Source of the DNA: Nitrospira sp.
Lineage (GTDB): Bacteria; Nitrospirota; Nitrospiria; Nitrospirales; Nitrospiraceae
NCBI GenBank assembly: GCA_024998685.1
Contig: JACOEH010000018.1
Location: 21,126-85,125, forward strand
DNA length: 64,000 nucleotides
Direction of reading: 5' to 3'
Position 1 is the stretch's first letter. Each line of letters begins with the position of its first letter. Below the pieces are notes generated by a model that was not told where the DNA came from, searched no databases, and saw nothing but the letters and a program-made list of their open reading frames with translations. Both the position numbers and the translations under genes were made by a program. Shown here one piece after another: positions 8,175 to 17,382 of this stretch.

Positions 8175-9233
8175 ATGAAGATTCTAGTTACAGGCAACAT
8201 GGGCTATATCGGCCCGCTGGTATTGCGTCGTTTGCGAGAATCCCATCCTCAAGCAACTCTTATAGGCTACGATATGGGATACTTCGCTCATTGTTTAACG
8301 GGTGTTTCCCGACTCCCTGAGAGTCGGGCCGATCAGCAACATTTCGGGGATATCCGACATGTTCCTGAGCAGATCCTGCAAGGAATCGACGCCATCGTGC
8401 ATCTCTGTGCCATCTCAAACGATCCCATGGGCGCCAGTTTTGAAAAGGTTACCCTCGGCATCAACCATCGCGCGAGTATCAATCTTGCCGAGAAAGCAAA
8501 GCGGGCGGGCGTGAAGAAGTTTGTGTTCGCATCAAGCTGCAGTGTGTACGGATTTGCCGAAGGTGGTCCTCGTCGAGAAGAGGATGCCTTGAATCCTCTT
8601 ACGGCCTATGCCAAATCGAAAGTTCAGACGGAGCAAGACCTGGCATCGCTTGCATCGGAAGCCTTCACAGCGACCTGCCTCCGGTTTGCGACAGCGTGCG
8701 GCATGAGTGACCGGCTGCGATTGGATCTGGTGTTGAATGATTTTGTGGCTGGCGCGCTTGTGTCAAAACACATCAATATCCTGAGTGATGGGACACCATG
8801 GCGCCCATTAATTCACGTCAAAGATATGGCGAGAGCAATTGATTGGGCTGTGCAGCGAGACCGTCGAGATGGTGGATCCTTTCTAACAATAAACGTGGGA
8901 AGCGACGCATGGAATTATCAGGTAAAGGATTTGGCGGTAGCTGTAGCCAATCTCGTGCCGAATGTCGAGATTTCGATCAATAAAGATGCGCAACCGGATA
9001 AACGCTCATATCGGGTAAATTTTGATAAGTTCTTTAAGCTGGCGCAAGGATTTCTCCCTATGGTTGATCTTCAGAGTGCTGTGAAGGATCTCCGTGATGG
9101 ACTCATGGCAATGCAGTTCCGCGACCAAGAGTTCCGGACGGGTGAGTTGATACGGCTGGTCGCATTAAAACGATTGCGAGAGAGTGGTCAGCTGACAGAC
9201 GACCTTGCGTGGAAAGAGCGAAGCAATGCTTAA
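8175..9233 (+). CDS. NAD(P)-dependent sugar epimerase/dehydratase (extended SDR)
   Basis: A 352-residue extended short-chain dehydrogenase. It has the Rossmann motif GNMGYIG (residues 7-13), a SSCSVYG strand (120-126) that supplies the Ser/Thr, and YAKSK (145-149), the catalytic Tyr-Lys pair. These enzymes oxidise, dehydrate or epimerise a nucleotide-bound sugar. Sitting between the cytidylyltransferase and a sugar C-methyltransferase, it probably acts on the CDP-sugar, but which reaction it performs cannot be read from the sequence. The ATG at 8175 has a GGAGGG ribosome site. Confidence 0.88.
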   Translation: MKILVTGNMGYIGPLVLRRLRESHPQATLIGYDMGYFAHCLTGVSRLPESRADQQHFGDIRHVPEQILQGIDAIVHLCAISNDPMGASFEKVTLGINHRASINLAEKAKRAGVKKFVFASSCSVYGFAEGGPRREEDALNPLTAYAKSKVQTEQDLASLASEAFTATCLRFATACGMSDRLRLDLVLNDFVAGALVSKHINILSDGTPWRPLIHVKDMARAIDWAVQRDRRDGGSFLTINVGSDAWNYQVKDLAVAVANLVPNVEISINKDAQPDKRSYRVNFDKFFKLAQGFLPMVDLQSAVKDLRDGLMAMQFRDQEFRTGELIRLVALKRLRESGQLTDDLAWKERSNA

Positions 9234-9301
9234 GGGTGGGATCGGTTGTTGTATCGGGTATTGAGCGGCGTATCATCCTTTGCCGGGAGGAGATATCTGT
9301 T

Positions 9302-10537
9302 ATGGGGCAATCAGGGTGTCGGTCTTGCGGTGCGATGCTTGAGCATACGTTCGTCGATCTCGGTATGTCTCCATTGGCCAATTCCTACATTAAGCCAGAT
9401 CACCTGAATCGCATGGAACCCTTCTATCCATTGCGTGTATATGTTTGCGAGAAGTGTTTGCTGGTTCAGTTGCAGCAATTCTCAACGCCGTCCGATATTT
9501 TTTCGGACTACGCGTATTTTTCATCATTTTCGGATTCTTGGCTGGCACACGCAAAAACCTATGTCGACATGATCGTGGGGCGATTCAGTCTGAATCGCAG
9601 TTCCAAAGTAGTAGAGATCGCCAGCAACGACGGATATCTTTTGAAGAACTTCGTATTGCGGGGCATCCCTGTGTTAGGAGTTGAGCCTGCTTCCAATATA
9701 GCTGAGGTGGCGAAGAAGAAGGGTATTCATACGAAGGTGGCCTTTTTCGGAGAGAAGACAGCTCTGGATTTAGCTGCTGAAGGGTGGGTTGCTGATCTGA
9801 TTATTGGGAACAATGTGCTGGCCCATGTCCCGGATCTGAATGATTTCGTGAATGGGCTCAAGGTGTTGCTGAAGCCGAGAGGCCTGATCACCATGGAATT
9901 CCCGCATTTGTTTCAGATAATGCGACAGAACCAGTTTGATACCATTTATCAAGAACATTTTTCCTATTTTTCATTCTTAACGGTCGAGCAGGTGTTTGCT
10001 CGGCATGGAATGAAACTGTTCGATGTAGAAGAGCTATCGACTCATGGGGGGTCTCTACGAATCTATGCTTGCCACAATGACGATACTTCCAAGCCTATTG
10101 AGGGGCGGGCGAAGGAACTGAAATTGCGAGAAGCAACCGCGGGATTCGATCAGCTGAATCACTACCTGTCGTTTAGTCTACAAGTTGAGGAGACGAAGAG
10201 AAAGTTGTTGTCCTTTCTCATCTCTGCGAAACAGGAAGGCAAGCACGTTGTAGGCTATGGGGCTCCTGCAAAGGGCAATACGTTGCTCAACTATTGCGGA
10301 GTTCGTACGGACCTTATTGACTATACGGTAGACCGGAGCCCACATAAGCAAGGACATTTTCTGCCCGGCGTGCATATCCCGATTTATGGGCCGGAACGAG
10401 TTCTCGAAACACGCCCTGACTATCTTCTGATTCTGCCCTGGAATCTTCGGGAAGAAGTGATGCAGCAAATGAGTTACATTCGGGAGTGGGGAGGGAAGTT
10501 TGTCGTTCCGATTCCTGAAGTGCAAGTGCATTCATAA
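9302..10537 (+). CDS. Sugar C-methyltransferase, SAM-dependent
   Basis: A 411-residue protein in the three-part layout of nucleotide-sugar C-methyltransferases (TylC3/NovU type): an N-terminal zinc domain with CxxC at residues 6-9 and CxxC at 49-52, a Rossmann SAM domain with EIASNDGYL at 105-113, and a C-terminal domain with GYGAPAKGNTLLNYCG. Known relatives add a methyl group to C3 of a 4-keto-deoxysugar. The start at 9302 is chosen for its GGGAGGAG site; the open frame extends upstream to 9209 over the end of the SDR gene. With the neighbours it suggests a branched deoxysugar in the polymer. Confidence 0.9.
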   Translation: MGQSGCRSCGAMLEHTFVDLGMSPLANSYIKPDHLNRMEPFYPLRVYVCEKCLLVQLQQFSTPSDIFSDYAYFSSFSDSWLAHAKTYVDMIVGRFSLNRSSKVVEIASNDGYLLKNFVLRGIPVLGVEPASNIAEVAKKKGIHTKVAFFGEKTALDLAAEGWVADLIIGNNVLAHVPDLNDFVNGLKVLLKPRGLITMEFPHLFQIMRQNQFDTIYQEHFSYFSFLTVEQVFARHGMKLFDVEELSTHGGSLRIYACHNDDTSKPIEGRAKELKLREATAGFDQLNHYLSFSLQVEETKRKLLSFLISAKQEGKHVVGYGAPAKGNTLLNYCGVRTDLIDYTVDRSPHKQGHFLPGVHIPIYGPERVLETRPDYLLILPWNLREEVMQQMSYIREWGGKFVVPIPEVQVHS

Positions 10538-10540
10538 TTT

Positions 10541-11087
10541 TCTCAGAAACCGCCCCTTGATGGTGTATTCCTGATTGATCCTGAGCGGGTACGAGACGAC
10601 CGAGGAATGTTCATGAGAACTTGGTGCCAACGGGAGTTCGAGACTCATGGGCCTTCCGACCACGTGGGGGCAGTCAAACGTTTCCGTGAATACCCAGAAA
10701 GGCACCATGCGGGGGCTTCACTATCAATCCGCTCCAAACGAGGAAGCGAAGTTGACTCGTTGCACGGCGGGAGCCATCTACGGCGTCATCGTCGTCTTAC
10801 GGCCTGCATCGCCGACGTATTGTCAGCACGTCGGAATAACGCTCTCTGCAGACAATCGTCGGGCTGTCTATGTTCCGAAATGTTGTGCCTATGGGTTCCT
10901 CACTCTCGAACAAAATAGTGAAGTGCCGTACCACATGCCGGAACTCCATGTACCTGCTAGCGCTCGAGGGTTTCGATGGGATGATCCTGCCTTTAAGATT
11001 GCCTGGCCTGCACCTATTGGAGTCATGTGGGAGAGGGATCGCACATGGTCAACATTTATCAAGAGCAGCAGCACATTGCCATCATGA
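10541..11087 (+). pseudogene. dTDP-4-dehydrorhamnose 3,5-epimerase-like gene, frameshifted
   Basis: Two overlapping frames together give one RmlC-like cupin. The first (to about 10652) reads LDGVFLIDPERVRDDRGMFM then FETHG; the second (from about 10650) resumes with LPTTWGQSNVS, then GTMRGLHYQ and ends near DPAFKIAWPAPI. The join at HG/LP needs one base (around GGGCC, 10650-10655) to be skipped, so the gene has a +1 shift or the assembly has an error there. The conserved N terminus also lacks an obvious ATG, GTG or TTG: an in-frame stop at 10535-10537 ends the gene before it and the first ATG is at 10607. The family inverts C3 and C5 of 4-keto sugars. The end overlaps the next gene. Confidence 0.75.
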
Positions 11088-12412
11088 CATCAGCCGGTCC
11101 CAAAGGGGCAGTGAGATGTGAAGAGTTAGGCAAAGAGCTGCATAACTTCATAGTAGAGCTTTATCCAATATGCCGGAGCATTACCGGTGAAGGGGTCAGA
11201 GAAACCCTTCGAGCCATCCGAAAGCGCATTCCGCTTGAAATACATGAGGTTCCTAGTGGAACCAAGGTGTTTGATTGGACGGTTCCACTGGAGTGGAATG
11301 TGACCGATGCTTATGTCATGAACCGAGAAGGGAAACGAGTAGTTGATTTCAAAGTTCACAATTTACATCTGATGAGCTACAGTACACCCATCAGAAAAAA
11401 GGTGCCGTTAGCGGAGCTCAGACCCCATTTATTCACCCTGCCGGACTATCCTGAATGGATTCCTTACCGAACCTCCTATTACAAGGAGAATTGGGGGTTT
11501 TGTCTTCGACACACGGATCTCGAACGACTACCCGATGACGAGTACGATGTTGTCATCGATTCGAGTCTTCGACCTGGTTCACTTACGTATGGCGAGTTCT
11601 ACGTGCCGGGTGAAATTTCCGATGAGATTCTCATCTCATGCCATGTGTGTCATCCTTCTATGTGTAACGACAATTTGTCGGGTATTACGGTGGCTGTGAA
11701 GCTGGCAGAAACCATGGCTACACGCTCAAGACGATATTCATACCGCTTTCTCTTCATTCCAGGAACAATTGGGTCGATTACATGGCTAGCTCAGAACGAA
11801 CAGATGGTGTCTCGCATTAAACATGGGCTTGTTTTGACCGGGGTAGGCGATGCCGGGAACATCACCTACAAAAAGAGTCGTCAAGACAATGCGGAGATCG
11901 ACCGGGCGATGGCGCATGTGCTGAGGCATTTAGGAAAGACCTATACCATCATCGATTTTTTCCCTTATGGGTATGATGAACGGCAGTATTGTTCTCCGGG
12001 ATTTGATCTGCCGGTCGGGTGTTTCATGCGGACCCCACATGGCCAATATCCGGAGTATCACTCCTCTGCAGACAATCTTGATTTTGTGAAGACGGACTCT
12101 CTTGCACAGTCGTACGCCCAATGCCTAGAGGTGTGTGAGCTCTTAGAAGGAAATCGTATGTACATGAATCAAAACCCAAAATGCGAACCGCAATTGGGGC
12201 GGCGGGGGCTCTATCGTGCAGTTGCCGGTCAACAAGAAAAACAATGGACGGAATTGGCTCTCTTCTGGGTCTTGAACGCATCCGACGGACACCATACACT
12301 GCTTGATATCGCAGAGCGCGCCGATCTTCCGTTCGGCAAAATTCAATCCGCAGCGGAAGCGCTCTTGGAAGTTGGGCTATTGAAAGAATGTCGAAGGCCG
12401 GGAAATATTTAA
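11045..12412 (+). CDS. DUF4910 (M28-like aminopeptidase fold) protein
   Basis: A 455-residue protein resembling the DUF4910 family: a DUF2172-like insert, an M28-type zinc-peptidase core and a C-terminal winged helix. The likely metal site includes HVCHPSMCNDNLSG (His200, His203, Asp209), and a later SSADNLDFV region is also conserved. The last 65 residues (ELALFWVLNASDG through LLEVGLL) look like the winged helix. This family is common in surface-polysaccharide clusters, and its substrate is not established; hydrolysis of an amide or ester on a sugar is possible. The ATG at 11045 has GAGAGGG upstream; starts at 11027 and 11084 are alternatives. The gene overlaps the broken RmlC gene. Confidence 0.8.
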   Translation: MVNIYQEQQHIAIMTSAGPKGAVRCEELGKELHNFIVELYPICRSITGEGVRETLRAIRKRIPLEIHEVPSGTKVFDWTVPLEWNVTDAYVMNREGKRVVDFKVHNLHLMSYSTPIRKKVPLAELRPHLFTLPDYPEWIPYRTSYYKENWGFCLRHTDLERLPDDEYDVVIDSSLRPGSLTYGEFYVPGEISDEILISCHVCHPSMCNDNLSGITVAVKLAETMATRSRRYSYRFLFIPGTIGSITWLAQNEQMVSRIKHGLVLTGVGDAGNITYKKSRQDNAEIDRAMAHVLRHLGKTYTIIDFFPYGYDERQYCSPGFDLPVGCFMRTPHGQYPEYHSSADNLDFVKTDSLAQSYAQCLEVCELLEGNRMYMNQNPKCEPQLGRRGLYRAVAGQQEKQWTELALFWVLNASDGHHTLLDIAERADLPFGKIQSAAEALLEVGLLKECRRPGNI

Positions 12413-12426
12413 TGGAGAAGCGAATC

Positions 12427-13359
12427 ATGAACACTATCTATTATGACCCTCCATTCTCGGACGAACGACGCCGCGAAGAGTTATATCAAGGTCAGCTGCT
12501 CGTATATTCTCCCAGGAGGAGTACTCTCTCGTTTATCGAATTTGCCCGGAAATTGATCGAGGAAGCCTTTGCCCCTTATGATCCGGAGACTGCTCAGCGA
12601 TATCTTTCCGTTGAACAGTATGCCGACCGCCTTGGAAAACTGAAGCCAAATTTCATCCATCATTCAGAATCAAAAGCACTCATGCGGGACATTTTTGACG
12701 AGATGGGCTGTGATCTTGAAAAGACATATTTTGACGTGCCGAAGATGCGAAGCTCTACCAGCGATAATTATCTGACGACGGGAATTGCTTATGCCTGGCA
12801 TCCGCATCGAGATACGTGGTATTCCGCGCCTCCTTGTCAAATCAATTGGTGGATCCCGATCTATGATATTCAGTCCAACAATGCCATGGCATTTCACCCG
12901 CAGTATTGGAATGTTCCGGTAAAGAATAGCTCAAAGGGATATAATTACTATGTGTGGAATCAGCAAAATCGCGGAACACATGTCGCCAGGTTCCTAAAAG
13001 AAGATCCCAGGCCGCTACCAAAGCCGACGGAATCGCTTGTTCTTGAACCCCAGGTTCGCCTGATCGTGCCGGCGGGAGGCATCATTTTGTTTTCGGCCGC
13101 CCAGATGCACTCGAGTGTGCCTAATTCTTCTGGGAAAACTCGCTTTAGCATAGATTTTCGTGTTGTAAACCTTGATGATGTGGCTGAAAAAAAAGGCGTC
13201 CCTCGGGTAGATGAGGAATGTACCGGAACTACCATGAGGGATTATTTGAAGGCTAGCGACCTCTCCCATATTCCCGCCAATCTTGTGTCACTTTATGATG
13301 ACGCAACTGCCGATGCCGGTGTGCTCACATATCAACATAAAGTGGAACACAGCGCATGA
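12427..13359 (+). CDS. Putative Fe(II)/2-oxoglutarate-type dioxygenase
   Basis: A 310-residue protein. WHPHRDTWY supplies an HxD pair (His127, Asp129), MHSSVPNSSGKTRFSIDFR a distal His228 and Arg239, the pattern of the phytanoyl-CoA dioxygenase-like double-stranded beta helix (metal HxD...H and a 2-oxoglutarate Arg). The assignment rests on these motifs only. It could hydroxylate or oxidise the modified sugar. GGAGAAG lies 6 bases before the chosen ATG; upstream in-frame ATGs at 12388 and 12412 overlap the previous gene. It is almost surely co-transcribed with the DUF4910 gene. Confidence 0.65.
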   Translation: MNTIYYDPPFSDERRREELYQGQLLVYSPRRSTLSFIEFARKLIEEAFAPYDPETAQRYLSVEQYADRLGKLKPNFIHHSESKALMRDIFDEMGCDLEKTYFDVPKMRSSTSDNYLTTGIAYAWHPHRDTWYSAPPCQINWWIPIYDIQSNNAMAFHPQYWNVPVKNSSKGYNYYVWNQQNRGTHVARFLKEDPRPLPKPTESLVLEPQVRLIVPAGGIILFSAAQMHSSVPNSSGKTRFSIDFRVVNLDDVAEKKGVPRVDEECTGTTMRDYLKASDLSHIPANLVSLYDDATADAGVLTYQHKVEHSA

Positions 13360-13392
13360 TGTGTGTGAAGTTTGATCTAAGATGATCATCAA

Positions 13393-14232
13393 ATGAGGGG
13401 TGGGACTAATCGGCAGAAAGAAGTGGTGGCAGTGCTTCCGGCAGCTGGCAGATCTCTTCGACTGGCTCCGCTTCCTTGCAGCAAGGAAATACTTCCTGTC
13501 GGTTTGCAGGCCATGATTGATCCGCGGGCGTCGCGCCTCAAGGTAGTCAGTCACTACCTGCTTGAATGCCTACAAAAAGCAGATGTTCGGAAGGGCTATA
13601 TCGTCATTCGGCAAGGCAAATGGGACATTCCGACTTACTGGGGAGGTGGAGGAATGTTAGGAATGAGCCTTGCTTATGTGGTGATCGAAGGTTCGAGTGG
13701 CCCGCCTGATACGATTGATCGGGCATATCCATTCGTGAAGGACAAGATCGTAGCATTCGGCTTTCCAGATATTATTCTTCGCCCAAAAGAGGTTTTTGTT
13801 AAACTGCTGGATCGGTTAAATTATTCAGGGAACGACGTGGTATTGGCACTGTTCCCAGCTCATAACTCCAAGACCATGGACATGGTTGATATTGATGCGA
13901 CTCTTCGCGTTCGAGCGATTCATCTAAAGCCAAGAACGTCACGACTCCGATATGCTTGGTTGTGCGCAGTCTGGACACCTGTGTTTACAGAGTTTTTACA
14001 TCAGTTTGTGCGCCACGTGAAACAAGGTGAAAAGGCTGAAGTGGTCGAAAATCACAGAATCGACGCTCAGGGTGATATTCCGGTGGGAGTCGTATTGAAA
14101 GAGGCGGTGAAGGCCAAGCTCAAGGTCGACGGAGTCACATTCCCCACGGGGCGGTATATTGATATCGGTACTCCTCGAGCCCTTTCTATAGTTCACCGGT
14201 TTGTATCCCATCATCCTCGGCCATCGTACTGA
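13393..14232 (+). CDS. Nucleotidyltransferase-family protein, atypical
   Basis: A 279-residue protein related to sugar-1-phosphate nucleotidyltransferases. The nucleotide loop reads LPAAGRSLRLAPLPCSKEIL (residues 15-34), where most relatives have GGxGTR and PKP; the Lys is kept in SKEILPVG. An internal FPDII and late GRYIDIGTPRAL also match the fold. Because the loop departs from the standard form, the nucleotide and sugar cannot be named, and it could be a sugar-binding relative rather than a true transferase. It follows the oxygenase by 33 bases. Confidence 0.7.
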   Translation: MRGGTNRQKEVVAVLPAAGRSLRLAPLPCSKEILPVGLQAMIDPRASRLKVVSHYLLECLQKADVRKGYIVIRQGKWDIPTYWGGGGMLGMSLAYVVIEGSSGPPDTIDRAYPFVKDKIVAFGFPDIILRPKEVFVKLLDRLNYSGNDVVLALFPAHNSKTMDMVDIDATLRVRAIHLKPRTSRLRYAWLCAVWTPVFTEFLHQFVRHVKQGEKAEVVENHRIDAQGDIPVGVVLKEAVKAKLKVDGVTFPTGRYIDIGTPRALSIVHRFVSHHPRPSY

Positions 14233-14432
14233 GAGTGAAGGGTGATACAATTGCGGTGGTCGATGTTCGGGTGTAGGCAAACCGGAAGCGAGAGTCGGGC
14301 GTCGTTGCGGTGTCTAGATACAAAATATGGATAGCTAATTCTTGTATGCCTAAAGGAGTGTCAGGAGATGTGTGTGATTTGAACGTTGGGTTCGGCAATA
14401 ATGATGCTGTGCCAACAGAAGGATCAAAAGTT

Positions 14433-15146
14433 ATGAAATACTCTCTGTGGTTTTTCATTATCTCATTGATGTTGGCGGTAAGCCCAGGCTCCGGATTCTG
14501 TGATTCGAGTTTGGTGAAGCCGCCCGCTAAATCACCGACAGATAACACCATGTTGCCTGTTACGACACCTCAGACCGAGAAAGCCATCAGCCAGGTGATG
14601 ATGGATAAACTTTCGAATGCGGTCGGTAGTGAATATGTGATCGGCGCTGAAGATGTCTTGGACATTACTGTATGGAGGAATCCGGACCTGTCGAAGCAGG
14701 TGCAAGTACGTCCTGATGGGCGAATTTCAATGCCAATCATTCGCGACGTGGTGGCCGTAGGGAAAACGCCTACTCAATTGGCTGAGGAAATGACGAACAA
14801 GCTGAAAGAATACGTCCAAAACCCTGTCGTTGCTGTGACCTTGAAAGAAGTCAATAGTTCCAATATCTTCTTGCTCGGTGAAGTTGCGCATCCTGGGAAA
14901 TATCCTCTGAAGAGTAAAACCACGCTTTTACAGGGGATTACCATTGCAGGGGGATTCAAAGAATCTGCTGCGAGAAATCAGATCGTCATTTTTCGATTTA
15001 CGGAAACTGCGCCAGGTCAAAAGCGATTGACCGCGAGCTACGACGATATTGTGCTCCGCAGCGGAATCAGTGACAATTTCGAGCTCAAACCGGGTGATAC
15101 GCTCGTAGTTCCGAGTGAGTCGATGGTGGTCTTCCCTGGTCGGTAG
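14433..15146 (+). CDS. Wza-type polysaccharide export protein (first of a pair)
   Basis: A 237-residue protein with an N-terminal signal peptide (to about residue 24), a Poly_export domain (about 67-140: YVIGAEDVLDITVWRNPDLS and VRPDGRISMP) and an SLBB domain (from about 144, IFLLGEVAHPGKYPL). In the family this forms the periplasmic/outer-membrane secretion channel for capsule or exopolysaccharide. There is no lipobox cysteine at the signal end (SGFCDS is less typical). The ATG at 14433 follows GAAGGA; the open frame extends to 14310 without a ribosome site. The downstream paralogue is 22 bases away. Confidence 0.9.
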   Translation: MKYSLWFFIISLMLAVSPGSGFCDSSLVKPPAKSPTDNTMLPVTTPQTEKAISQVMMDKLSNAVGSEYVIGAEDVLDITVWRNPDLSKQVQVRPDGRISMPIIRDVVAVGKTPTQLAEEMTNKLKEYVQNPVVAVTLKEVNSSNIFLLGEVAHPGKYPLKSKTTLLQGITIAGGFKESAARNQIVIFRFTETAPGQKRLTASYDDIVLRSGISDNFELKPGDTLVVPSESMVVFPGR

Positions 15147-15167
15147 GGAATACCGGAAAGGATTACC

Positions 15168-15818
15168 GTGGACAATTACGAGAGATGGCCAAGGATGGGC
15201 ACGGCATATCTGTCAAAGATGAGAACTCTATCGATTGGGATCTTGTTGTGCGCCTTCACTGTCCAAACCGGTTGTCTGGGGCCAGTGACATCGAGAGAAT
15301 ATAAAGCCTCCGATGTTCCGACTGAATTCCTTCTCGGGTCTGAAGACCTAATAGAAATCAATGTCTGGAAGAATCCGGATCTGTCAAGGGTTACGTTGAT
15401 ACGGCCGGATGGATATGTCTCGATGCCAATCATCGGCGACATTCAGGCGGCAGGCCTTACGGCAGAGGCTCTTGCTGCACAGATTACCGATCGCCTGAAA
15501 GGCTACATCCAAAATCCGTCGGTATCGGTCAACGTCAAAGAGCTCAACAGTTATTCGGTGTTTGTGTTGGGAGAAGTGACGAAGCCGGGTAAGTATCAGC
15601 TTAAATCGTATGTCACGGTGCTCCAAGCTATTTCCATGGCCGGAGGCTTCACAAACTATGCGAGCAAGAATCGGTTGCAAGTTGTGCGTGTGATAGAAAG
15701 CCCCGGTCACAAACGTCAGGAGATCCATATTCCACTTCGTTATGATGATCTCGTCAGCGGTCGTGGTGAACCAGGTAACATCGTGTTGGCCTCCGGCGAT
15801 ACGGTGGTTGTACCGTGA
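15168..15818 (+). CDS. Wza-type export lipoprotein (second of a pair)
   Basis: A 216-residue paralogue of the preceding gene. It has a lipoprotein signal ending VQTGC (Cys36), then the same domain order: FLLGSEDLIEINVWKNPDLS, IRPDGYVSMP, FVLGEVTKPGKYQL and the closing SGDTVVVP. Start GTG at 15168 sits 6 bases after AAAGGA. Two tandem copies, one lipidated and one not, suggest gene duplication and perhaps mixed or alternative rings in the export channel. Confidence 0.9.
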   Translation: MDNYERWPRMGTAYLSKMRTLSIGILLCAFTVQTGCLGPVTSREYKASDVPTEFLLGSEDLIEINVWKNPDLSRVTLIRPDGYVSMPIIGDIQAAGLTAEALAAQITDRLKGYIQNPSVSVNVKELNSYSVFVLGEVTKPGKYQLKSYVTVLQAISMAGGFTNYASKNRLQVVRVIESPGHKRQEIHIPLRYDDLVSGRGEPGNIVLASGDTVVVP

Positions 15819-15946
15819 CGGAGCCATGCAAAATCTCCGAGACACCGCTGGCTTCATTTCCATCAAGTCCTAGGCAGACGGAACGACAATCAGATCTGTG
15901 ATCCGTTCCTTCATCCGTGAGCAGCCATCCCTGAGAAGGAGTTTTA

Positions 15947-17215
15947 GTGATATTTTTATTGTGGTCTTGTCGATGTGCTGAGATCAGACAGTTGTTCAGG
16001 TTCATGGCTGCTGCTGTGCTTCTGTGGGGAGCCTTGCCGGCGTTGTCGGTGCACGCAGAGACGATCATTGTCCCGTCGGCGAGTCTGCGGTCATATTATG
16101 ATTCCAATGTGTATCGTAGGCCGAAGCAGTTATTATCCCCGGGCACACAAGCCGAGGACTTTGCGAACATGCTTGGCGCTGACCTAACGTTGTTGCATAA
16201 GACGCGAGACATCGATGTGAATATGAAGATGGGAGGATACTTCCAAACCTATGTGGAAAACACGAACCGGAATTATTTTGGTGCGTTGCTTAACGGCCAC
16301 ATAGGATTGGACGACTGGATTGATCAGTATGTCCGAGGGGCGAAGTTGCGTGTTATGGAGAACTTGCGATATACCCCAGAACAACCGAGCTTTCTACAAG
16401 GAGTGAGGGATTTACCCGCAGATGCCGGCTTGACTACCGGCATCCAAGGATTTCGAGCCAATACGCTTTACAATACCACGCAGTTCAAAGGGACATACCC
16501 TGTGTCCCGAGATCTCGTTGTGGAAGGGGGGTATACATTTGTGCTTCGGAGGATAGGGAGAGTTCAAGGGGGAGACATACCGGGAGCCACAATCTACTTC
16601 GACACCATGGCGCACACCTGGTCCGGAGGACCTCGCTATAAGCTGACGCGAAACGACAGTGTCGCGGCCACTTATCGGCAGACTTTTATCACCCAGTCGG
16701 CGGCCCAGGGCGGCAGGAATTTTAATACCAATCTGATAGCGTTAGAAGGCGACTATACAAAAGATTTTCAAGAATGGAGTTTCAGTATCCAAGGAGGGAT
16801 CACGTTTGTCGAACCGGTGGGGCGGACATTTCCGTCGGGCACCCTTACGGTGACAACTCAGCCTGAGCGAGCTACCGTCGTCTATCTCAGACTTTCACGG
16901 GAAGGGAGGCCATCGTTTTTCCTGCAGGGTGGAGCGACGATCAGCAATGTTGCAGGTATGGGAATCAGCCATAGAATTTATGAACGGCTCATCCTCGATG
17001 GGACGGTCAACTTTGGCTACAACGAATACTTCCCCAATACAGACAGGAAGCTTCAGAATATCACGGCATCGTCGAAGCTCACCTATAAACTGACCAGAAC
17101 CATTACAGGCGAGCTCTTTTATATTTACCAAAACATTGACACTAATTCCTCGACACTCCAATACCAATACTCTCGCAGTCAAGCGGGATTGATGTTGACT
17201 GTTGCGTGGGAATGA
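15947..17215 (+). CDS. Outer-membrane beta-barrel protein of the export locus
   Basis: A 422-residue protein with a signal peptide ending near LSVHAE and a body of alternating, aromatic-rich strands ending in a strand with a terminal hydrophobic residue (LMLTVAWE is near the C terminus), as in outer-membrane barrels of exopolysaccharide loci (EpsL-like proteins). It lies directly behind the two Wza genes and may help the polymer leave the outer membrane. Start GTG at 15947 has AAGGAG. The barrel assignment is from strand pattern, not a motif. Confidence 0.7.
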   Translation: MIFLLWSCRCAEIRQLFRFMAAAVLLWGALPALSVHAETIIVPSASLRSYYDSNVYRRPKQLLSPGTQAEDFANMLGADLTLLHKTRDIDVNMKMGGYFQTYVENTNRNYFGALLNGHIGLDDWIDQYVRGAKLRVMENLRYTPEQPSFLQGVRDLPADAGLTTGIQGFRANTLYNTTQFKGTYPVSRDLVVEGGYTFVLRRIGRVQGGDIPGATIYFDTMAHTWSGGPRYKLTRNDSVAATYRQTFITQSAAQGGRNFNTNLIALEGDYTKDFQEWSFSIQGGITFVEPVGRTFPSGTLTVTTQPERATVVYLRLSREGRPSFFLQGGATISNVAGMGISHRIYERLILDGTVNFGYNEYFPNTDRKLQNITASSKLTYKLTRTITGELFYIYQNIDTNSSTLQYQYSRSQAGLMLTVAWE

Positions 17216-17382
17216 GGCACTCGAACGCTTCTGTTCCTTCTGTGGTGACCAGGTTCGGCACCGATGTGTTTTGAATTCATCTGAATAAAAGCGGGATGCC
17301 TGAGCATTTTCCGTCCTATTCAGGTCTCCACTGATGTGCTTATGGACTACAAAACGGTTTTCGCGTTGTGGATTGGTCAGTA

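Noticed and set aside
10607..10918. Separate 103-residue gene
   Set aside because: Only its first 15 codons resemble RmlC; after 10652 the true frame is the other one.
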